From assembly GCA_002423585.1 (NCBI GenBank), contig DIWS01000002.1, forward strand, positions 124,001 to 188,000: a stretch of 64,000 nucleotides of DNA, read 5' to 3'. Shown one piece after another: positions 17,209 through 26,425 of this stretch. Below the pieces are notes generated by a model. The model did not search any database. It saw nothing but the letters and a program-made list of their open reading frames with translations, and was not told the DNA's origin. This DNA is from Actinobacteria bacterium UBA6100 (lineage in GTDB: Bacteria; Actinomycetota; Coriobacteriia; Anaerosomatales; Anaerosomataceae). Each line of letters starts with the position of its first letter. Position 1 is the stretch's first letter. A program made the position numbers and the translations under genes.

Positions 17209-18045
17209 CTAGCCCAGGAGTGCCCGCACCCCGGCGACCTTGCCGGACATGACGGCCGCCCACCGCCGACGACGCGCTGGCCACCATACGTACACCAGTC
17301 CGAAGAGAAGCCCTGGCGACGAACGACTGCCGATCGCCAACGAACTTGCCAGAGCCGCAAACGCGACGGGGCCGGTCCTGACGCTCCCGAGTTCGAGGAT
17401 GCGTCGCTTGGCGACGTGGTGCCAGGCGTTGGGGTCAAGCGGCTCCAGCGGGACGCCGGGCCGATCGAACGAGCGATACGAACGCAACTCCGAATCGTAG
17501 AGCACGTCCATCCCCCGACGGCGCGCCAGATGACAGGGAAAGGTCGCGTACTCGCTCCAGAGCAGGCGCGGTTCGATCGATAGGGCGTCAAGAAGCAGAT
17601 CCCGTCGGCACATGACGTTGTCCCAGCTCAAGAAAAGCGCAGGCGCCACGATCGGACGTCCTGGAAGGTTCCGAAGGTTCGACTTCAGGATCCCGTGAAC
17701 ATCGACCCAGGCGATGCGGGGAGTCCCGGCCATCCACCTGGCCGCGGTCCGCGCGCCCTCGAACTCGAGAAGCCGCCCGCCGACCACGCCGAGCGAATCC
17801 AGCTCGACGTGCCTCTGCGCGCGGGACAGCCACAGCGGGTCGAACTGCGATCCTGCGCGGACGACGACGACCCAGTCGGTGTCGATATCCTCCAGCGCCT
17901 CGTGAAGATCATCCTTCGACACGTGCCACACGCGCACCGGGGGCGCCGACTGCTCGAGCAGAGAGGCGAGCGTGTCGAAGGAGGCCCACGCCTCGGCGCC
18001 AACCACCACGAATCCTATCGCGCGGGGAGTCTCAGGTGCGCTCAT
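17209..18045 (-). CDS. GT2-like protein lacking the DxD metal site
   Basis: 278 residues. I chose the ATG at 18045 because GGGAGG lies 9 bases upstream; the TTG at 18051 would be too close to it. The fold looks GT-A like: an N-terminal VGFVVV-type strand, then DWVVVVRAGSQFDP where GT2 enzymes have an aspartate-rich metal site. The DxD is replaced by RAGS. Later segments (WDNVMCRRDLLL) also recall GT2 enzymes. It may be a divergent transferase or an inactive accessory subunit. It overlaps the CgeB-like gene by 14 bases. Confidence 0.65.
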   Translation of the reverse strand: MSAPETPRAIGFVVVGAEAWASFDTLASLLEQSAPPVRVWHVSKDDLHEALEDIDTDWVVVVRAGSQFDPLWLSRAQRHVELDSLGVVGGRLLEFEGARTAARWMAGTPRIAWVDVHGILKSNLRNLPGRPIVAPALFLSWDNVMCRRDLLLDALSIEPRLLWSEYATFPCHLARRRGMDVLYDSELRSYRSFDRPGVPLEPLDPNAWHHVAKRRILELGSVRTGPVAFAALASSLAIGSRSSPGLLFGLVYVWWPARRRRWAAVMSGKVAGVRALLG

Positions 18046-19075
18046 GCGCAAGAACCTCCCCGTCAGTCGGTTCGAGGACTCCGGCCTGGCTCAGTATCTC
18101 CCGCAGTCGGCCCACCCAGGTGTGGTCCCGCACTGTGCGCTCGTAGCCCGCGCGTGCGATCGATGCGCGCCGAGGTTCGTCGCCGAGCAGATCGACCACC
18201 TTGCGCAGCATGTCGCGCTTCGAGGTGTAGACCACGACCTCGCTGCCGATGTCGTAGTAGTCCTCGAGATGCGGCGCGTAGTCGGTGAGAAGAAGTCCCC
18301 CACACGCCGGGACCTCGAACACGCGCCCCTTGATCTGCGGTTTGGATGATCGGAGGTGGTCGCGCTTCGAAGACGCTGCCAGATTCAGGTTCACGCGACT
18401 TCTGGAGAAGACCTCCATCATCTTGTCCTGGGAGACCCCTCCGCCCGGCCATTCCGGGCCGAAGGTCGCAACTGACACACCGTTACGCCGAAGGTGCTCG
18501 ACAGCTGACTCTCGCGGGCCGTAGCGCCTGCCTACGAATGAGACGTCGTATTCAAGCGGCAGCTCCGACGGCCGGTACACCAGCTCGTTCGCGGCCCACT
18601 GCGAGAGGATGACGTTCGGTTGCCCGATCGCACGGTACTTCTGCACAGCGTCGGCGTCTGTGGTGACCACCCAGTTGAGGGCCTCTGCCCAGTACCTGGA
18701 GTAGCTCTTGAAACGCCAGTGATCATCCGAGAACCAGCCGATGGTCACTGTCGGCGTTTCCTCGGTAATCCATCGCATCAGGTCCCGGTCGACCTGCTCT
18801 GTGTACGTTGTGAAGAACAGCGCATGCGGCTTCCACTGTTCGATGATGCGCTTGAGTCCGGCACTCGCTGCCCAGTAACCGTGATCGATGATCTCCTGCG
18901 CGTAGTCGAAGTTGCGGAACTCGATGGGCAGCCGCTCGAAGGCCGGAATGAGGTTGTAATACTCATAGCCGTACCCGCTCTCCGGAATCCCATAATTGGA
19001 GAGCATCATCATGCCCAGAACGCGGGGCAGGCCATGGTCCCCGGGGGACCGGAGACGGGCCGCGTCTTCGCTCAC
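18032..19075 (-). CDS. CgeB-like glycosyltransferase (GT-B)
   Basis: 347 residues. The C-terminal half has KGRVFEVPACGGLLLTDY, the hallmark of the CgeB/glycosyl transferase 1_2 family, followed by a conserved acidic EDYYDIG. An N-terminal acceptor domain precedes it. Such proteins glycosylate surface or spore structures and also occur in polysaccharide loci. It overlaps the downstream GT2-like gene. Specificity unknown. Confidence 0.82.
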   Translation of the reverse strand: MSEDAARLRSPGDHGLPRVLGMMMLSNYGIPESGYGYEYYNLIPAFERLPIEFRNFDYAQEIIDHGYWAASAGLKRIIEQWKPHALFFTTYTEQVDRDLMRWITEETPTVTIGWFSDDHWRFKSYSRYWAEALNWVVTTDADAVQKYRAIGQPNVILSQWAANELVYRPSELPLEYDVSFVGRRYGPRESAVEHLRRNGVSVATFGPEWPGGGVSQDKMMEVFSRSRVNLNLAASSKRDHLRSSKPQIKGRVFEVPACGGLLLTDYAPHLEDYYDIGSEVVVYTSKRDMLRKVVDLLGDEPRRASIARAGYERTVRDHTWVGRLREILSQAGVLEPTDGEVLAHERT

Positions 19076-19084
19076 GCGCGCTCC

Positions 19085-20227
19085 TTAGTCGGACTCCGCC
19101 GGGTCGGCTTCCTGTGCTTCCGGGAAAGGCAAGCCGGGCGGATCCTCACAGCCCGCCTGCGGATCGCGCGGAGCCTCCTCCACCCAATGCTCCACGCCAC
19201 GCAAGTCGAGCCACGCTCGCTTCACGCGTCCTCCGTATCGCTTCCACGCGGGAGGCACGGGAGGAGGGGGCGGAGGGGGCGGGGGCTCCGACGGAAGCGG
19301 GACCAGGGGAATCGACGAGTCCAGGCCGAAGTGCACGAGTTCGTCATTCGAGAAGCGCCTCTGCATGACTATCGCTACATCATCGAGAAGCGTCTCGGGC
19401 AGATCGGTGAGATAGCCCCGCCACAGGTTCGCCAGATCGACCTGCTCATCCTCGGCCAACTGATCGATCTGGAGCCATGCGTCATGGATGAGCTCCCCGA
19501 GGAACTCGGGGGCTTGCGTCGACTGCCAGTTACCCGGATAGAGCCGGTAGATGGTGTCCACCCCCGGGTCATGGATGATCTTGCCGAGCGCTGCGAGCGC
19601 CGGATAGAGCATGCGGTCGGCATAGAACGGGTGCGGAGCATCGGTAAGCGCCCTCGCGGCCGCCGCCACGGCAGGCGTTCTTCCCACCAGCGTGCTCCAG
19701 CTGAACGGGGTGTCGATCCAACACAGCGCCAGAATGGCGTCTCGCCGATAGACGTATTCACTGAAACGCGGTGGCCTACCCGCGGCGAGCCAGAGCAGCG
19801 ACGCGCCCGGCATCGCTGCCTCTGGACCGAGCTCGGAGCCTGACTGTACGATCGCCGAGAAGTGCGCCGACGCGTCGGGATGACGATCGAGTGACTCAAC
19901 AGCCGAGGCGAGGTGACCCGGTGACCAGAGATCGTCGTCGCACACCAGTGCCGAGTACTCCCCCTCTGCCTCCTCCATCAACGTACGCACGTGCTGCATG
20001 GGCGACAGCTGGGGATCACGCAGGGTGTACCGTATCGGCAGTTCAGGGAACGCCTCACACACCGTTTTGGAGCGGCGATCGCCCAGGTTCTCGGATACGA
20101 TGACCGACAGGATCTGGTCACGGGCCGTCTGGCGCGCGATCGACCGCAGCGTGAACTCCAGTAGCTCGGGACGATTCGCCGTGGGGACGAGTACCGTCAC
20201 CCTGCGCGCGGATGGAGTCCCGCTCAT
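19085..20227 (-). CDS. Glycosyltransferase family 2 with polyproline linker
   Basis: 380 residues from the ATG at 20227, which overlaps the gmd-paralogue stop (ATGA); the open frame runs further upstream but inside gmd. The core shows VTVLVPTANRPELL and SALVCDDDLWSPGH as the acidic metal site. Near the C-terminus lies a run of nine prolines (19259-19285), then a short charged tail rich in Glu and Asp. Translation through the proline run should need EF-P. Donor unknown; GDP-sugars are likely because two gmd genes precede it. Confidence 0.82.
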   Translation of the reverse strand: MSGTPSARRVTVLVPTANRPELLEFTLRSIARQTARDQILSVIVSENLGDRRSKTVCEAFPELPIRYTLRDPQLSPMQHVRTLMEEAEGEYSALVCDDDLWSPGHLASAVESLDRHPDASAHFSAIVQSGSELGPEAAMPGASLLWLAAGRPPRFSEYVYRRDAILALCWIDTPFSWSTLVGRTPAVAAAARALTDAPHPFYADRMLYPALAALGKIIHDPGVDTIYRLYPGNWQSTQAPEFLGELIHDAWLQIDQLAEDEQVDLANLWRGYLTDLPETLLDDVAIVMQRRFSNDELVHFGLDSSIPLVPLPSEPPPPPPPPPVPPAWKRYGGRVKRAWLDLRGVEHWVEEAPRDPQAGCEDPPGLPFPEAQEADPAESD

Positions 20228-21207
20228 GAGCGTACCGGCCCGTCCGCCTGGCTCTCGAGCTGCATGTCCGCATCGACCATCATCGCTGCGAGTTCCTCGA
20301 ACCGCACCTTCGGCTCCCAACCGAGGAGCCGCCTCGCCTTGCTCGAGTCTCCGCACAGAACGTCGACGTCGACCGGCCGCATCGAGGCCTCATCGGTCCT
20401 CACGTAACGCCGCCAGTCGAGGCCGACGTGCGAGAACGCGGTCTCGCAGAAGTCGCGCACCGTGTGCACCTCACCGGTGGCGATGACGTAATCGTCAGCC
20501 TCGGCACTCTGGAGCATCAGTCGCATCGCCTCGACGTAGTCGCCCGCGAAGCCCCAGTCACGCTTCGCATCCAGATTGCCGAGGCACAGCTCGTCAGCGA
20601 GACCGAGCTTGATTCGGGCGACGGTGTTGGTGATCTTCCGGGTCACGAACTGCATGCCCCTGAGCGGCGACTCATGATTGAACATGATACCGCTGCTCAC
20701 ATGCATCCCGTACGACTCCCGGTAGCTCCTGGCTATGTGGAACGCATAGGCCTTGGTGGCTGCGTACGGTGAATGCGGGCGAAGTGGGGTCGATTCGCGC
20801 TGCGGCACCTCTGCACCGTTCCCGAACATCTCGGCCGAAGCCGCCTGGAACACATGCGCCTGAGGGGCTGTCTGTCTGACCGCCTCTAGCAGGCGCACCA
20901 CGCCGACAGCATTGACCTCGGTGGTCGTGACCGCATCCACCCAGGAACCACCAACGGATGACTGCGCCGCGAGGTTGTAGACTTCGTCCGGTCGCGACAC
21001 CTCAACAGCACGAAGAAGCGATTCCATGTCCGTGAGATCAGCGCTCAAGACCGTGTAGGCTTCGCCCCAGCGCCCGATACCGTCGCGGAACGCCCCGGGG
21101 GCCGGGCCGATGACCCCGTAGACCTCATAGCCCTTGCCTATCAGAAGCTCAGTGAGGTACGTGCCATCCTGCCCCGCAGCTCCTGTTATCAGCGCTCGCG
21201 TGGTCAC
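20224..21207 (-). CDS. Gmd-like SDR, divergent paralogue
   Basis: 327 residues. It is closely similar along its length to the GDP-mannose 4,6-dehydratase immediately upstream: ITGAAGQDGTYL, ASAEMFGN, YAATKAYAF and KRDWGFAGDYVEAM. It lacks the arginine pair (VRRSS in the neighbour) that normally contacts the NADP phosphate and has GVIGPAPG there. It may use another cofactor or substrate, or act as a partner or 4-ketoreductase. It overlaps both neighbours by 4 bases. Confidence 0.85.
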   Translation of the reverse strand: MTTRALITGAAGQDGTYLTELLIGKGYEVYGVIGPAPGAFRDGIGRWGEAYTVLSADLTDMESLLRAVEVSRPDEVYNLAAQSSVGGSWVDAVTTTEVNAVGVVRLLEAVRQTAPQAHVFQAASAEMFGNGAEVPQRESTPLRPHSPYAATKAYAFHIARSYRESYGMHVSSGIMFNHESPLRGMQFVTRKITNTVARIKLGLADELCLGNLDAKRDWGFAGDYVEAMRLMLQSAEADDYVIATGEVHTVRDFCETAFSHVGLDWRRYVRTDEASMRPVDVDVLCGDSSKARRLLGWEPKVRFEELAAMMVDADMQLESQADGPVRS

Positions 21208-22196
21208 CGCGGCTCAGATGCGCCCGCTGCCGCGATCGGCGCCAGCCGCTCCATGTCCGCATCGACCATCAGCTCCACCAGGGCGTTGAAGCTCACCTTC
21301 GGCTCCCAGCCGAGGACCCTCTTCGCCTTCGCCGAGTCCCCGAGCAGCAGGTCTACCTCGGCCGGTCGTACGAACCGGTCATCGACGACGACGAACTGTT
21401 CGTAGTCGAGACCGACGTGAGCGAATGCGATCTCGCAGAACTGGCGAACCGTGTGCATGACGCCGGTGGCGACGACGTAGTCGTCGGGCTCATCCTGCTG
21501 CAGCATGAGCCACATCATCTCGACGTAGTCTCCGGCAAACCCCCAGTCACGCTGCGAATCCAGGTTGCCCAGCCGCAGCTCATCGGCCAGCCCGAGTTTG
21601 ATCTTGGCGACGCCGTCGGTGATCTTGCGAGTCACGAACTCTATGCCCCGTCTGGGCGATTCGTGGTTGAAGAGAATGCCGTTCGAGGCGTGCATACCGA
21701 AGCTCTCACGGTAGTTCAGTGTGATGAAGTAGCCATAGACCTTGGCGACCCCGTACGGGGATCGCGGATGAAACGGTGTCGTCTCAACCTGGGGGACTTC
21801 GCGCACCTTGCCGAACATCTCCGATGAGGAGGCTTGATAGAAGCGTGCGGACGGAGCCTTCCGACGGATCGCCTCGAGCAGGCGAGTGACGCCGAGGGCG
21901 TCCACGTCGCCGGTGTACAACGCCTGCTTCCACGAATCGCCAACGAACGACTGCGCGGCGAGGTTGTAGACCTCATCGGGCTGCGCCTCGGCCATGACGT
22001 CGATGAGGGACCCCTGGTCACTCATGTCCCCGGGGATCAGGTGGACTCGAGGGACTATGTGAGCGATCCGCTCGCGGGTGTCCGTCGAGCTGCGGCGCAC
22101 GAGACCGCTGACCTCGTATCCCTTGTCCAGCAGCAGCTCGGCCAGATAGGAGCCGTCCTGCCCGGTGATTCCGGTTATGAGCGCGCGCTTGGTCAC
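21204..22196 (-). CDS. gmd: GDP-mannose 4,6-dehydratase
   Basis: 330 residues, extended SDR with ITGITGQDGSYL, the NADP-contacting GLVRRSST loop, SSSEMFG with the catalytic Ser-Glu, YGVAK and RDWGFAGDYVEMM. It converts GDP-mannose to GDP-4-keto-6-deoxymannose, the precursor of GDP-fucose, GDP-rhamnose, GDP-6-deoxytalose and perosamine. GDP-mannose would come from ManC at 38.3-39.8 kb. No obvious fcl or perosamine synthase is adjacent, so the final GDP-sugar is unknown. It starts at GTG with GGAGG upstream. Confidence 0.94.
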   Translation of the reverse strand: MTKRALITGITGQDGSYLAELLLDKGYEVSGLVRRSSTDTRERIAHIVPRVHLIPGDMSDQGSLIDVMAEAQPDEVYNLAAQSFVGDSWKQALYTGDVDALGVTRLLEAIRRKAPSARFYQASSSEMFGKVREVPQVETTPFHPRSPYGVAKVYGYFITLNYRESFGMHASNGILFNHESPRRGIEFVTRKITDGVAKIKLGLADELRLGNLDSQRDWGFAGDYVEMMWLMLQQDEPDDYVVATGVMHTVRQFCEIAFAHVGLDYEQFVVVDDRFVRPAEVDLLLGDSAKAKRVLGWEPKVSFNALVELMVDADMERLAPIAAAGASEPR

Positions 22197-22232
22197 GAGA
22201 CCGCCTCCACATCCTCCGAAACAGCGGGAGTA

Positions 22233-22241
22233 ACTATAGCA
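22233..22241 (-). promoter_or_regulatory. Candidate extended -10 promoter of the gmd unit
   Basis: Minus strand TGCTATAGT, an extended -10, about 37 bases upstream of the gmd start. No recognisable -35; the assignment is tentative. Confidence 0.4.
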
Positions 22242-22296
22242 TGCAACCGAGGGGCGACTGGATGATGATCAGCGTGGCGCCGGGGATCGGTGTTGC

Positions 22297-24060
22297 CTAT
22301 GGCACCTCGTAGAACGCCACCCTACCATCGTCGCTCACCAGCGGTTCGGTCTGGAGCACAGACGAGAGCTCAGCAGTGATCGCCGCGCCGCCATCGGCAT
22401 ACCCCCACGTGTCGAGCCAAACGCCCCGGAAGCCAGCCGCTCGAATCTCCTGAATGAACGTCAGCGTCGGCAGCGCGGACACCTGCCGTTGCCACAGGTC
22501 GCTCGGCCTACCCCTCATGGCACCGTAGCTCCACCGGAGGTCGTCCGAGTGCAGATAGGCCCGGAAGTGATCGTAATCCTGGAGTTTGCCGACCGGACCG
22601 CTCTCAGGGAACGGGATGTACGGCAGCTGGAATACCATCGCATCCGCAGGCAGGAGCGCCTCCACCTGCGACACGTATGCCTCGTCGGCGCGATAGACCG
22701 CTGCGAGATCATCGTACTTCGGCGCCAACGCCGCCGGCGTCATATCGAGCGCGCCCACAACGAGCAGCGCCACGCACAGGACCACGAACGATGTCAGCGA
22801 ACGTGAGTCCGCACCCGGGCGCGTGCGGATCGCATCGAGGACTTTCCCGATCGCGAGCGCCGCCATGAATGCGATCACGACGCTGATGCGGTTGTATGCG
22901 CGGATCTGCGGAGAGACCACCATCGCGAACAACATGCCGAAACCCGAGACCGTGGCGAGCAGGAACGACGCGAGGCTGAGCAGTGCGAGTGTGCCGGACT
23001 CGGATCTCCTGAGCCGCTCGTTGCCGAACACCGCGACACCCAGAAGCCCGACGAAACCCATGCTGAAGAGAAGCCCCAGGGAGGATGTGTCGTTCTCGTT
23101 GTTCCCTCCGATGACGCGCAATTCCAGAAGTGTTCGGTACATGTCTTTGCCCCATGCGAACCACTCGATGCGGTGTCCGGTGACGGGTAGCACCAACTGC
23201 GGAAGACGCAGCGCGTACAGTTCAGCATCCGATGCCGACCGCTCCGGAGCCTCGGGGTTCGCACCGGCCTGCGACGAGTAGACCAGCCCTTCGGCGAGCC
23301 CCGCCCCTACGGTGAGACAGACCAACAGAACGAGCGCCGCGCTCACGACCAGCCGGCGCCCCCCGCGACCACGCAGGGCTCCAGCGAGTCCCGCGACAAG
23401 CATCAGGAAACATCCGAAGAACGCGTAGTACACGCCGCTCGCGCCGAGGAGCACGCAGACGACCAGGGCCACCTGTGTCCGCCTGTCACGCAGCATAAGC
23501 CGCCACGGCCCTTCGTCCGGCACGAGCAGTCCGGGCGCGTGGACTATCCAGAGGCAGAGCAGAACGGCGAGCGGGACGACCCAGTACGCGCCGAGGAAGA
23601 GATGCATCTCCCCTCGCATGAGGTGATACGGCAGTCCTGCGTAAAGGATGGAGAGGACGATCGACGGCACCCTCGAGATGCGGCACGCCCTCATCACCCC
23701 GTAGGACGCCAGTGCCACAAGCGCGAAACCCAGAAGGAAGTACAGGTTCATCGTGAGCGCGTAGTCACGCGTCACCCACGCGATCGGGCGCATGAGGGCC
23801 AGATGCGCGCCGTCAAGCGTGGGGAAGTCGAGCCAGGAGGCGCCCGCGGGCGCCCCGATGCGCGCGTTGTGGACGAAACTGCCGCCGTCGACCAGGCTCT
23901 TGATTCCGGCGCCCGCAAACAGGGCGTCGGCTCCGTACGTGAACGGAACCCGCAGGTCGGCCTCCCACAGACCGAGCGCCCACACCGCGAAGCCCACACC
24001 GCCGATGGCGGAGACCGACGCACCGAGTATCTCCCGGACTCTATCGCGGTGCAGCGCCAT
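22297..24060 (-). CDS. Polytopic GtrC-like glycosyltransferase (GT-C-like)
   Basis: 587 residues with about 10-12 hydrophobic segments. The first outer loop carries conserved-looking acidic and aromatic residues (FTYGADALFAG, ARIGAPAGASW, DFPTLDGAH), and a later loop has LPYHLMRGEMHLFLGAYW. The C-terminal 120 residues are a soluble extracytoplasmic domain. It follows GtrA- and GtrB-like genes with a 4-base gap. In serotype-conversion systems GtrB loads a sugar on polyprenyl phosphate, GtrA flips it, and a variable polytopic protein transfers it outside. This protein fits that third role. Confidence 0.8.
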   Translation of the reverse strand: MALHRDRVREILGASVSAIGGVGFAVWALGLWEADLRVPFTYGADALFAGAGIKSLVDGGSFVHNARIGAPAGASWLDFPTLDGAHLALMRPIAWVTRDYALTMNLYFLLGFALVALASYGVMRACRISRVPSIVLSILYAGLPYHLMRGEMHLFLGAYWVVPLAVLLCLWIVHAPGLLVPDEGPWRLMLRDRRTQVALVVCVLLGASGVYYAFFGCFLMLVAGLAGALRGRGGRRLVVSAALVLLVCLTVGAGLAEGLVYSSQAGANPEAPERSASDAELYALRLPQLVLPVTGHRIEWFAWGKDMYRTLLELRVIGGNNENDTSSLGLLFSMGFVGLLGVAVFGNERLRRSESGTLALLSLASFLLATVSGFGMLFAMVVSPQIRAYNRISVVIAFMAALAIGKVLDAIRTRPGADSRSLTSFVVLCVALLVVGALDMTPAALAPKYDDLAAVYRADEAYVSQVEALLPADAMVFQLPYIPFPESGPVGKLQDYDHFRAYLHSDDLRWSYGAMRGRPSDLWQRQVSALPTLTFIQEIRAAGFRGVWLDTWGYADGGAAITAELSSVLQTEPLVSDDGRVAFYEVP

Positions 24061-24064
24061 ACGC

Positions 24065-24520
24065 TCAGCCCTCCTGTCCGGAATCGCACCCCGGGCGTCG
24101 GGGCTCGCCGAACGTGAAGTACTTGTGCCCGAAGTAGCTGATGATCGTGACCACCACGATGGTCGGCAGGTTCGCCCAGAAGAGCCGCAGGGACAACGCT
24201 TCCGATATGACGAGGGTCAGGACGGATTGAATGACGAACGTCACGCTGTACGTGACGTACATCTTGGCGTACTCACGAAACCAGTGCCCCCGGCTGCGGA
24301 ACACGAGGAACTTGAACGTCAAGAAGTTCTGTGTGACGGACACGACCCAACTTGCGACAAGTACGAGTTCCTTCTGCACGATGCTTGACTGGTCGTAGGG
24401 TATAACGCGATCGAAGACCCAGAGCACGGCCAGCGCGAACACCGTGTTCCAGCCCCCCACGACCAGGAATCGCAGCTTCTCTCCATGGCGATCATACGCG
24501 CCGGCGAACCGCCCCCTCAT
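24065..24520 (-). CDS. gtrA: GtrA-family polyprenyl-linked sugar flippase
   Basis: 151 residues with four transmembrane segments and a start LRFLVVGGWNTVFALAV, typical of the GtrA family (the conserved Gly-rich first helix plus Asn). It is proposed to flip polyprenyl-phosphate-glucose or related lipid-linked sugars. It overlaps gtrB by 4 bases (ATGA) and precedes the polytopic transferase by 4 bases. The family assignment is firm; the flipped sugar is unknown. Confidence 0.85.
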   Translation of the reverse strand: MRGRFAGAYDRHGEKLRFLVVGGWNTVFALAVLWVFDRVIPYDQSSIVQKELVLVASWVVSVTQNFLTFKFLVFRSRGHWFREYAKMYVTYSVTFVIQSVLTLVISEALSLRLFWANLPTIVVVTIISYFGHKYFTFGEPRRPGCDSGQEG

Positions 24521-25470
24521 CGCTGATGCAGCCCGACTTCCTCGCTCACCACGAAGTTCGGTCGCTGCTTGACCTCCTCGTAGATGAGTCCGATGTACTC
24601 GGCCACTACGCCGAGCATCGTGAAGAGGAAACCGAACATCAGCAACATGACGCCTACGATCGTCCCGAAGCCGGCGAACGGCACTCCATGGAAGACCGCC
24701 TTGTACACGAAGTAGAAGAGCAAGATGAACGCGGCAGCGGACACGGCCATACCCATGTAGGTGATAGCCCGCAACGGCATGTAGGAGTAGGACAAGATGC
24801 CCTTGATCGCGAGCTGCAGAACGGTCCGGGTCGATGCCTTCGTCGTACCCGCAAAGCGAGGCGCGCGCGCGTGTTCGATGCCGTACGACTTGAATCCCGC
24901 CCAGTAGAACATGCCGCGCATGAAGCGATTGTGCTCGTGCATTCCGTTGATCGTCCCATAGACGTTGCGGTCAACAAGTCGGAAGTCCGAGACGTTCTTC
25001 GGGAAGAGGCCGCCGGTCATGGCGTTGATGAGCCAGTAGAAGACCTGGGAGTTGACCCGTCGCAGGAATCCCGTTCCCTCCCGCTTCGTCACGATCTGGT
25101 AGACGTTCTCGTACCCCTTCTCCCATGCCGCGATGAAGTCAGTGATCAACTCGGGGGGGTCCTGCAAGTCGGCGCACATGATCACCGCCGCATCCCCGGC
25201 GGCCCGTGACAGACCCGCCGACACGCCGCCGTCAGCACCGAAATTACGCGAAAGCCGAAGGATCTTGAAGCGTGGATCCTGCCCGTGCACGTCGAGCAAG
25301 CGGTCGTAGGTGCCGTCGGAGGACCCGTTCTCGACCGCGATCACCTCGAAGTCGTACGAGGCGTTCTCGGCGAACACCGCTTGCAGGCGTCGCGTGAGCT
25401 CGGCGACGTTCGCCTCCTCGTCGTACATCGGGGTGACGATCGAGATGAGCCTACGACCTGAGTCCGTCAC
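24517..25470 (-). CDS. gtrB: GtrB-like polyprenyl-phosphate glycosyltransferase
   Basis: 317 residues from a GTG at 25470 that overlaps the upstream SDR stop (GTGA). An N-terminal GT2 domain carries SIVTPMYDEEAN, ENGSSDGT and MCADLQDPPE with the DLQDPPE motif typical of the dolichol-phosphate mannosyltransferase group. Two C-terminal transmembrane helices follow near residues 234-290, with the typical EYIGLIYEEVKQRP at the end. It likely transfers a sugar from a nucleotide donor to undecaprenyl phosphate, feeding GtrA and the polytopic transferase. Confidence 0.9.
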   Translation of the reverse strand: MTDSGRRLISIVTPMYDEEANVAELTRRLQAVFAENASYDFEVIAVENGSSDGTYDRLLDVHGQDPRFKILRLSRNFGADGGVSAGLSRAAGDAAVIMCADLQDPPELITDFIAAWEKGYENVYQIVTKREGTGFLRRVNSQVFYWLINAMTGGLFPKNVSDFRLVDRNVYGTINGMHEHNRFMRGMFYWAGFKSYGIEHARAPRFAGTTKASTRTVLQLAIKGILSYSYMPLRAITYMGMAVSAAAFILLFYFVYKAVFHGVPFAGFGTIVGVMLLMFGFLFTMLGVVAEYIGLIYEEVKQRPNFVVSEEVGLHQR

Positions 25471-26423
25471 TCCACCTGCCCCCGTTCCGCCTGACCCATG
25501 ACGGCATCGACCTCGCGCCGCAGGGTCTCGATCGAGGAGTACCGGGGAACATAGCCGATCTCTCCGGCGCGCCTGTTGACAGAGTAGTAGTTGAGCTTCT
25601 CCCCCGTGGAGGAGGAGATGTCGAGTCCCGGATCGATCCGGTACTCGAGTCCGTAGAGTCCGGCGAGCTCCTTGAGCAGCTCGGACTTGCGAACAGGACC
25701 AGAGCTGTACACGTCGAGGACATCGTTGCGCGGCTCGGATTCGATCACGCACGCGACGAGGCTCGCCAGATCGGAGCGATCGACGTAGTCGCGGACGATA
25801 TCCGCCTCCCCCGTGATCAGCACTGTCGAATCCGCGATCGCCGCCATAACGTCATTCATGAAGTAGCGCCGACATGAGTCAATGTGGCGCGAGAAGAAGC
25901 TGAAAAGGCGCAGGTCCACGATCGAGCAGTCGGCTGCCGCTCTATGCCGCGCCTCCGACGAGAGCTTCGCGAGCCCGTACACGTCAGATGCATGGAGGCG
26001 GTTGACCTCGAATCCCGCAGTGCTTTCCTCGCGCGCCGGCTCGGCGAACGACCCCCCGTACGCCGCGCCGCTGCTGAAGTTCACGAGTCTCGTTCCCGGA
26101 TGGGATCTCAGATAGCCCATCGTGATGTCGTCGAAGTGCTCTGTGACGGACATGACGCCACCCGCATCACGGGCGAGTGCCGACGGGTCACCCTCCCCGA
26201 TGCAGTTGACCACCGCGTCGTATGCGCCATCCGTGAACGCGTCGAGGTGACACTGCCTGATGCCGTCGGAGGCGGGAAGCGATCTGAGGAAGGCTTCGAG
26301 CTTGGGCATACTGCGAGCGACCGCCACGACCTCGTATCGCGCATCGGCACTCAGGGCCTCGACGAGGCACTTGCCAACATGGCCGGTGGCACCGAGAATC
26401 GCGACTCGCCTCGTCTGCGTCAC
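25467..26423 (-). CDS. NAD-dependent epimerase/dehydratase (extended SDR)
   Basis: 318 residues. The cofactor site is ILGATGHVGK. The catalytic region NFSSGAAYGG and YGLAK (Tyr-x-x-x-Lys) is present. The C-terminal half is a substrate domain of the nucleotide-sugar type. It begins with GTG two bases after the upstream SDR stop. Given the rfbFGH/TPP genes upstream, reduction or epimerisation of a branched CDP-sugar is plausible, as YerF does in yersiniose synthesis, but this is inference. Confidence 0.8.
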   Translation of the reverse strand: MTQTRRVAILGATGHVGKCLVEALSADARYEVVAVARSMPKLEAFLRSLPASDGIRQCHLDAFTDGAYDAVVNCIGEGDPSALARDAGGVMSVTEHFDDITMGYLRSHPGTRLVNFSSGAAYGGSFAEPAREESTAGFEVNRLHASDVYGLAKLSSEARHRAAADCSIVDLRLFSFFSRHIDSCRRYFMNDVMAAIADSTVLITGEADIVRDYVDRSDLASLVACVIESEPRNDVLDVYSSGPVRKSELLKELAGLYGLEYRIDPGLDISSSTGEKLNYYSVNRRAGEIGYVPRYSSIETLRREVDAVMGQAERGQVE

Positions 26424-26425
26424 GA

